From contig OZ020270.1 in assembly GCA_963971225.1 (NCBI GenBank), forward strand, positions 18,029,817 through 18,093,816: 64,000 nucleotides of DNA, given 5' to 3'. How positions within the stretch are numbered: the first letter of the stretch is position 1; each line of letters opens with the position of its first letter. The notes under the pieces were generated by a model. The model was not told where the DNA came from and did not search any database. It saw only the letters and a list, made by a program, of their open reading frames with translations. The translations under genes were made by a program, and so were the position numbers. The stretch comes from Melieria omissa (taxonomy: Eukaryota; Arthropoda; Insecta; Diptera; Ulidiidae). Shown in pieces: positions 58,240 through 64,000 of the stretch.

Positions 58240-59436
58240 ATGGATTCCTTAGCGCAATCAGTGACTGAATTAACTGGTTCAGTGAATGCCCTACTGGGCC
58301 AGTTGAGAGCGGCCGAAAGCCGTATCCGGCAACTCGAACAATCGTTCGCCCCAACCGCGGGAACGCCCGGGGAGGAACCGTTGTGTGGTCCTTCATCGGA
58401 GAGTGACTTGAGGGAAATCGAAAGACTGCCAGATTCAGTGAAGGAACTGCAGACTTTCGAGGGGAACCCGGCGCAATATGTGTCCTGGGTCCACTGTGTG
58501 GAAGGAATTTTAGGGGACTATAAAATAGTTAGGGGAAAACCTTTGTACAGGGCGATCCTTAAAAGCATTAGAGGAAAAATTAGGGGTAGTGCCGACACGG
58601 CACTCGTTTCTTATAATATTTTTGATGACGATTGGCCGGCTATTAAAAAATGTCTCTCGCTGCATTATGCTGACAAGAGAGACATTAGGACTTTAGAACA
58701 CCAACTAGGTCGACTCACACAGGGGGGAACGAAACTGGATGTATTTTACGCGAACGTAAATCACCAGTTCTCGCTAATAATAAATAAACTAAAAACAGAG
58801 GACTACTCTCCTGAGACATTGAATGCATTGGTAGAAACATATAGAAACAGGGCCCTAGACGTTTTCATCAGAGGATTTGACGATGATCTGTCAAAAATGA
58901 TCATCGTGCAGAAGCCCAGTACTCTGCCCGAAGCCTACACAGCATGTCTCGACATACAAAATTTAAACTTTCTTGGTCACTCTATACATAACACGAATGT
59001 GCGTAATTCCATAACAGTGCCCATCAACCACTCAAACCGTAGGGACAATCCCCCTCCTCTAATACCTAGGAGGTTCAACAATTTCACGCCAGGCGGGGGA
59101 AGTGGAAGATTCAATCCAGGAGCGCGAAGCTATTCCAAGGACAATCGGTACGTCTACACGAAAAATAACGTGCCAGGTCCTGCTGTGAAGATGGAAGTAG
59201 AACCCTCAACTCAAACGCGAATGACCAGCTACTCGCAAAAACCGCAACAGCAATTCCCCTCTAAAAGAAGTATTGGCTCAGACAATTTTCCTCAAAAACA
59301 ACAACGAATTTTCAATATTGAAACGGCTGAAGAAAGTCGGGGAGAACTCGATGGGGGAACCCGTGAAGGTCCAGAGATGAGCGAAAAGGACCAAATAGAT
59401 TTTACGAGAGGAGCCTATCCAGCGTTCCTTATATAG
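58240..59436 (+). CDS. gag: Gag of errantivirus C (398 aa)
   Basis: The ATG at 58240 starts MDSLAQSVTELTGSVNALLG, followed by a coiled coil and the capsid-like region (FEGNPAQYVSWVHCVEGIL, LSLHYADKRDIRTLEHQL, YRNRALDVFIRGFDDDLSKM). The C-terminal third is Arg/Pro/Gln-rich with no CCHC knuckle and ends GAYPAFLI. About half of the residues appear shared with Gag of A. The pol frame overlaps the end by a -1 shift. No defects were seen. Confidence 0.93.
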   Translation: MDSLAQSVTELTGSVNALLGQLRAAESRIRQLEQSFAPTAGTPGEEPLCGPSSESDLREIERLPDSVKELQTFEGNPAQYVSWVHCVEGILGDYKIVRGKPLYRAILKSIRGKIRGSADTALVSYNIFDDDWPAIKKCLSLHYADKRDIRTLEHQLGRLTQGGTKLDVFYANVNHQFSLIINKLKTEDYSPETLNALVETYRNRALDVFIRGFDDDLSKMIIVQKPSTLPEAYTACLDIQNLNFLGHSIHNTNVRNSITVPINHSNRRDNPPPLIPRRFNNFTPGGGSGRFNPGARSYSKDNRYVYTKNNVPGPAVKMEVEPSTQTRMTSYSQKPQQQFPSKRSIGSDNFPQKQQRIFNIETAEESRGELDGGTREGPEMSEKDQIDFTRGAYPAFLI

Positions 59437-62400
59437 AATACGTTAACAGCGAAGGCTCATTGCTGAAATTCCTTGTGGATACCGGAGCCAATAAACATTT
59501 TATTAGACCATTTCTTTCAAAAACCACCACTAAACTTGAGAAACGTTTTTCCGTTCAATCTGCTGGAGGCGGTATCCCGATCTCCGAGGAGGTGAAGGGA
59601 AGATTTTTCCACCAACTAGGGAACAATACTCTGATGACTTTTTACGTCCTGCCAGGACTCAAATCTTTTGACGGAATTATCGGCGACGATAGCTTGAAGG
59701 AGCTAGAAGCCGTGATTGACAGAAAACAAACTTTACTGATATTAAAACCAAACATTAAAATTCCACTACTAGAAAAAGCCTCGGAACAAGTGAACGCAGT
59801 ACTCGAGGAACGTCTATCAAGAAATGCAAAGGAAAAGTTGCACCGGATTATTGAAGAACACAACTCCCTTTTCGGGCCAATAAGTAATAGGGAAATTGTA
59901 GGCACGACAGTTAGGGCCGAAATTAAAACTACCACGGACGAACCTATCTACACGAAGAGTTATCCATATCCCGCATATATGAGGGCCGAGGTGGAACGAC
60001 AAGTACAGGAACTCCTGGATGAAGGCATCATCCAACCATCAAAAAGCCCGTACAACTCTCCTGTTTGGGTGGTGCCGACAAAGCCGAAGTCAAACGGAGA
60101 GAAACAGTACCGAATGGTAATCGATTTCAAGCGATTGAAAGCTGTTACCATTCCTGATACGTACCCTATCCCGGACATCAACTCTACTCTCGCCAGCTTG
60201 AGCAAGGCCAAATTTTTCACGACTCTGGATCTGACTTCTGGTTTCCACCAAATACCCATGAAACCATCGGACGTTCCCAAGACAGCATTTTCCACTATGA
60301 ATGGGAAATACGAGTTCCTGCGACTACCCTTCGGCCTGAGAAACGCGCCCGCGATATTTCAAAGAATGATTGATGACGTGCTTAAGGAATTTATTGGCAA
60401 AATTTGTTACGTATACATTGATGACATCATTGTATACGGCGCAGACGAGGACGATCATATCAAAAATATAGAAGCAATCTTCTCTAGACTCAGCGAAGCT
60501 AATCTGAAGGTGAATCTCGACAAGACCCATTTTATGAGGGATGAGGTTGAGTTCCTTGGCTATGTTGTTACTGCCAACGGCATCAGAGCTGACGAAAAAA
60601 AGGTAGCCGCGATTCAAAACATTCCTCCGCCGGAAAATCTTAAAGAGTTGAAGAGCTTCCTTGGGATGACTTCTTATTATAGGAAGTTCATCCGCGATTA
60701 CGCGAAGATAGCTAAACCCTTAACGAACCTAGCTAGGGGTGAAAATGCACAGGTTAAAGCAAATGCTTCCAAACGCATTCCAATCACACTCGACGCGGAG
60801 GCTCTGGGAGCTTTCAATGAGTTAAAAAGGTCGTTAGTTTCATCTGACCTATTAGCATTTCCAGACTTTGAGAAACTATTTAACATAACAACCGATGCGT
60901 CCGATTACGCAATAGGAGCGGTTCTGTCCCAGGGGGAAAATGGGAATGACAAACCCATCTCGTATATATCACGATCGCTAAACAAAACCGAAGAAAACTA
61001 CGCGACCAACGAAAAGGAGATGCTTGCGATTGTGTGGGCCCTGGACAACCTGCGATCCTACGTCTACGGTGCGAAGAAAATCCGTATCTACACGGACCAC
61101 CAACCTCTGACTTTCGCACTAGGAAACAGGAATCACAACGCTAAATTGAAAAGGTGGAAGGCGAGGATTGAAGAGTACAACCACGAATTAATTTACACTC
61201 CAGGTAAATCGAATGTAGTGGCCGACGCTCTTTCTCGACTCAAAACAAATTTATACCTTCTCACGAACTCCGAAACCGATACTGCCAGTGAGGGTAATCC
61301 TGAAACCGATACTGCCAGTGAGGGTAATCCTGAAACCGACACCGCTAGCGAGGGCAACACCGAAACTATAACGGCAAGCGAAGCCAACACTACAGGCGCG
61401 ACCGCCCACAGCGCCGATCGTGACGCAACCGACTTAATTCCCCACGTGGAAGTTCCACTGAACGTCTTTAGGAACCAAATTGTGTTTAGGTCGGGCAGGG
61501 AACTGCATTGCTTAGAGAACCCACATCCAGGCTACACTCGTCACTATGTAACCATAACCGAAATAAATGAAGAAAACCTAGTTGACATACTAAAAAGATT
61601 ACTTAATCCAGGAGTGATCAATGGCATAAAAATGCCCGAATCCCGGCTACAACTCTTACAGGACGTTTTTTCGCGACATTTTTCGAAATACAAGATAAGA
61701 ATCACACAAAGGTTGGTGGAAGATGTAGCGAATGAAGAAAGGAAGTGCCGAGTGATAGAAGAAGCACACCGCAGAGCACATAGAGGCCCTCGCGAAAATA
61801 CACAACAAATTTTAGAAAAGTACTATTTCCCGCGTATGACTAGTCTGGTTAAACAGTATACGTCCGGATGTCAGACTTGCAAATTACAAAAATACGACCG
61901 TCATCCGCCTAAACCTAAATACCAAGCCACCCCAACACCATCATACCCTTGCGAAATCCTTCACATAGACATTTTTGAAATAGAAAGGGAAAAGTTTCTG
62001 AGCTGCGTGGACAAATTTTCCAAATTTGCTAAGCTTTTCCATATTAGAAATAGATCAAGTGTACACCTACGTGAGAAATTGGCCAAGGTCATACACTTTT
62101 TCACTGCCCCAAAAATTATAGTAACAGACAACGAGCGAGGCTTTCTAAGCCCAACCGTGTCAAACTTTATCACGTCGCTCGGTATTGAGCTATACAAAAC
62201 ACCAGTCCAAAAAAGCGAGGTTAACGGCCAAGTCGAGAGATTACACTCGACGTTGTTGGAAATGTACCGATGTCTGAGAACTGAGCTTCAACAGTACAGG
62301 GTAAAAGAATTACTGTATATAGCAGTAGACCGCTATAACAACTCTGTGCACTCCATTACTAAAAAAAACCGAGTGACATATTTTTTAACAGAACATCTAG

Positions 62401-62686
62401 AATAAATTATCAGAATTTGACAAACTTCAGGGACACAGTCTATGACAATATTAAGGCCCAAATAGAAAATAACCAGGAAATTAGGAACCTAAGATCAAAT
62501 AGGAACAGGCAGGAACCAAAGAAATTTGATATAGGTGGGAAAGTGTTCGTTGCTGACAAGCAAATCAAAGGAAAACACAAAAAACGCTATAAACAAGAGG
62601 TTGTAGCCCGCGACAACAAAGTAACAGTAATTACCAGATCAGGCAAAAGGATCCATAAAAGCCACATCAAGAACACTAGACACTAA
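59413..62686 (+). pseudogene. pol: Pol of errantivirus C, one frameshift near the C-terminus
   Basis: Protease: FLVDTGANKHFI (about 59470) with a full-length flap region. RT: LPFGLRNAPAIFQRMIDD and YVYIDDIIVYG. RNase H: ITTDASDYAIGAVLSQ. A linker of 12-residue acidic repeats (ETDTASEGNP, 61267-61390) precedes integrase, which has an HHCC finger (EAHRRAHRGPRE...CQTCK) and DDE residues (HIDIFEIE, VTDNERG, EVNGQVERLH). Around 62361-62368 an A-run is one base short relative to the homologue, shifting the frame; a stop follows at 62405, and the true C-terminus (VFVADKQIKGKHKKRY ... RIHKSHIKN) continues at 62417-62686. A sequencing error in the run could also explain it. Confidence 0.9.
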
Positions 62687-63060
62687 GGATTCAGAAGAAT
62701 TTTTAAAGAGGAAATTATAAACAGCAAAAAAGAGCATAAATAAGATTTTATGAATAAGATTTTATGAAAAAAAAGCAATAAATAAAAAAAGGAAAACCAA
62801 TGCGGAATATATACAGGAAATTTAAATAGAATGGTGATGGGAGTAAGAAATAAAAAAAAAAAAAAAAAAAAAAAAAATTTTTCAACAAAAAATAAAACAA
62901 AACAAATAAAAAAGAATAGAGAATTACAAAAACTTTTAAGAAAAATGGCACAAAAAATATGTATATGTAAAACATACGGCACCCTTTAAATTGTATGAAT
63001 AAATATAATTACAGGCACACATATACACAAGAAAATTTAAGACATATAAAATAGGTAAAA
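62687..63060 (+). other. pol-env spacer of errantivirus C; no gene
   Basis: A/T-rich, with an A-run at 62850-62877. A CAG-type acceptor for the spliced env mRNA is expected here, but none was clear enough to assign. Confidence 0.6.
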
Positions 63061-64000
63061 ATGCACCTTAGGTCGACATTCCACTTCATCATCACGGTAG
63101 TAATAATCTCCGGGACAATTGCACTTAACATCTTTAAGTACGACTCCCCTCTGGTGGTCATCCAACACAGCGACGGATGGATAGTGAATGGGCACTTCAA
63201 GCTGGTGCATGCTCTTGACATCGGCTTCTTCGATGCAGCTTTAAGGAAGCTCGAAATAGCCAAGTCAACCATGAGGGACGATTTATCGAAATCTCTGGTC
63301 GATTACTACCTCAAGCAGACGAGGCTACGCCTTAATGAATTACTGAGTGACGGCAACAGGATGAAACGCTCCATAACCTGGATCGGAGCGGCATGGAAGT
63401 GGGTCGCAGGCTCACCAGACGCTACTGACTGGGATGAAATCCTCCAAAAGCAAAATGAGATGGTATCAAACAACAACAACCAATACCTGATCAACAAAAA
63501 AATCTTCAACGTAACAGAGGAGGCAATCAGGAAGGTCAATGATGTCATGGCCCACATAAACACTATCGGCAAGGACATTAACTCAGAAAGATCCGACACG
63601 TTAATGTCGCACAAGGTCCTGGTGCTCAAAGAACAGATATCCGAAATCATCAGGGCTTCAAAAATGGCCAAGGCAGGTATTGTCAACACCAACCTCTTAG
63701 ATCAAGCAGAAATAGATCGAGTAATCTGTGAAGAAGACGGACTACCTTACCGAAATCTAGTAGAGGCGCTTCAGTACGCGAAACCCTCTATCTACTCGAA
63801 CGGAACTCTGCTCCTCTACGTGCTCGCCGTACCGAAAGTGAAGAAAACCCGTTATAGTCTAATGTTGGTCAGAGCCTCAACGGCGAAGGGGAAACGAGTA
63901 GATCTGCAGTACAAAAAAATGCTGATGAGCAACGACGAAACCTATGGTCTCACCGGCGATTGCTACTCATCGAACAACTCCACGATTTGTGAGGCGAGTT
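63061..64000 (+). CDS. env: Env of errantivirus C, N-terminal 313 codons (cut by window edge)
   Basis: The ATG at 63061 is followed by a hydrophobic signal peptide (FIITVVIISGTIAL). A furin-type site (RMKRS, near 63360) precedes the conserved segment with WKWVAGSPDA, as in Env of A. Heptad-like helices and sequons (NVT, NGT, NNST) follow. The frame is open to the last base of the window. It is likely translated from a spliced mRNA and acts as a membrane fusion glycoprotein, by analogy with gypsy-type Env. Confidence 0.9.
   Translation, partial: MHLRSTFHFIITVVIISGTIALNIFKYDSPLVVIQHSDGWIVNGHFKLVHALDIGFFDAALRKLEIAKSTMRDDLSKSLVDYYLKQTRLRLNELLSDGNRMKRSITWIGAAWKWVAGSPDATDWDEILQKQNEMVSNNNNQYLINKKIFNVTEEAIRKVNDVMAHINTIGKDINSERSDTLMSHKVLVLKEQISEIIRASKMAKAGIVNTNLLDQAEIDRVICEEDGLPYRNLVEALQYAKPSIYSNGTLLLYVLAVPKVKKTRYSLMLVRASTAKGKRVDLQYKKMLMSNDETYGLTGDCYSSNNSTICEAS

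Overview
The window is eukaryotic and looks like insect, most probably a higher fly. The evidence is several errantivirus-type LTR elements with env, a BEL/Pao element, Jockey- and CR1-type LINEs, R4-clade LINEs inserted in TAA repeats, a mauritiana-type mariner and a 51-base intron-like segment. I found no ordinary single-copy host gene. The region reads as repeat-dense, perhaps heterochromatic DNA in which very long (TAA)n/(TTA)n microsatellites are the landing site for most insertions.

Layout. 1-15315: head-to-tail array of one Ty3/gypsy element (minus strand, period 5829, shared 266-bp LTRs, one 1435-codon gag-pol), inserted into the 3' part of an R4/Dong-type LINE (15316-16960). That LINE is joined directly to the 5' half of a BEL/Pao element (16961 to about 20989), which abuts a (TAA)n tract. 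21656-30276: errantivirus A (minus strand; LTR, gag, pol, env), inside (TAA)n. 30731-31025: a 3' stub of Dong between TAA tracts. 31163-36644: a 5'-truncated, damaged Ty3/gypsy element with one 3' LTR and a copy of its own pol pasted into gag. 37258-41184: a damaged Jockey-type LINE. 41378-49557: a 5'-complete but frameshifted Dong element split by a nearly intact CR1-type LINE. 50118-50859: an internally deleted mariner. 51682-56015: element B, an errantivirus relative with identical LTRs that lacks most of gag, pol and env. 56536 to the right edge: errantivirus C (gag, frameshifted pol, partial env).

Main discovery candidate. The single long ORF of element B is a three-part fusion. Its N-terminus matches errantivirus Gag. 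The middle is a C2H2 zinc-finger protein unlike any retroelement domain I know. Its C-terminus, and the reading frame just downstream, match the tail of errantivirus Pol. This is the architecture of a transducing retrovirus (a cellular gene replacing gag-pol), and the identical LTRs say it moved recently.

Other main signals. The 5' leaders of A, B and C carry repeated hairpins whose stems covary around a conserved loop, plus a second hairpin family. Errantivirus A carries three 153-bp repeats, each with a tRNA-like fold and A/B boxes, between pol and env. All errantiviruses lie in one orientation relative to the TTA tracts, and all Dong copies whose flanks are visible lie with their sense strand in TAA. 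Functional statements rest on motifs read by eye; no database search was possible.
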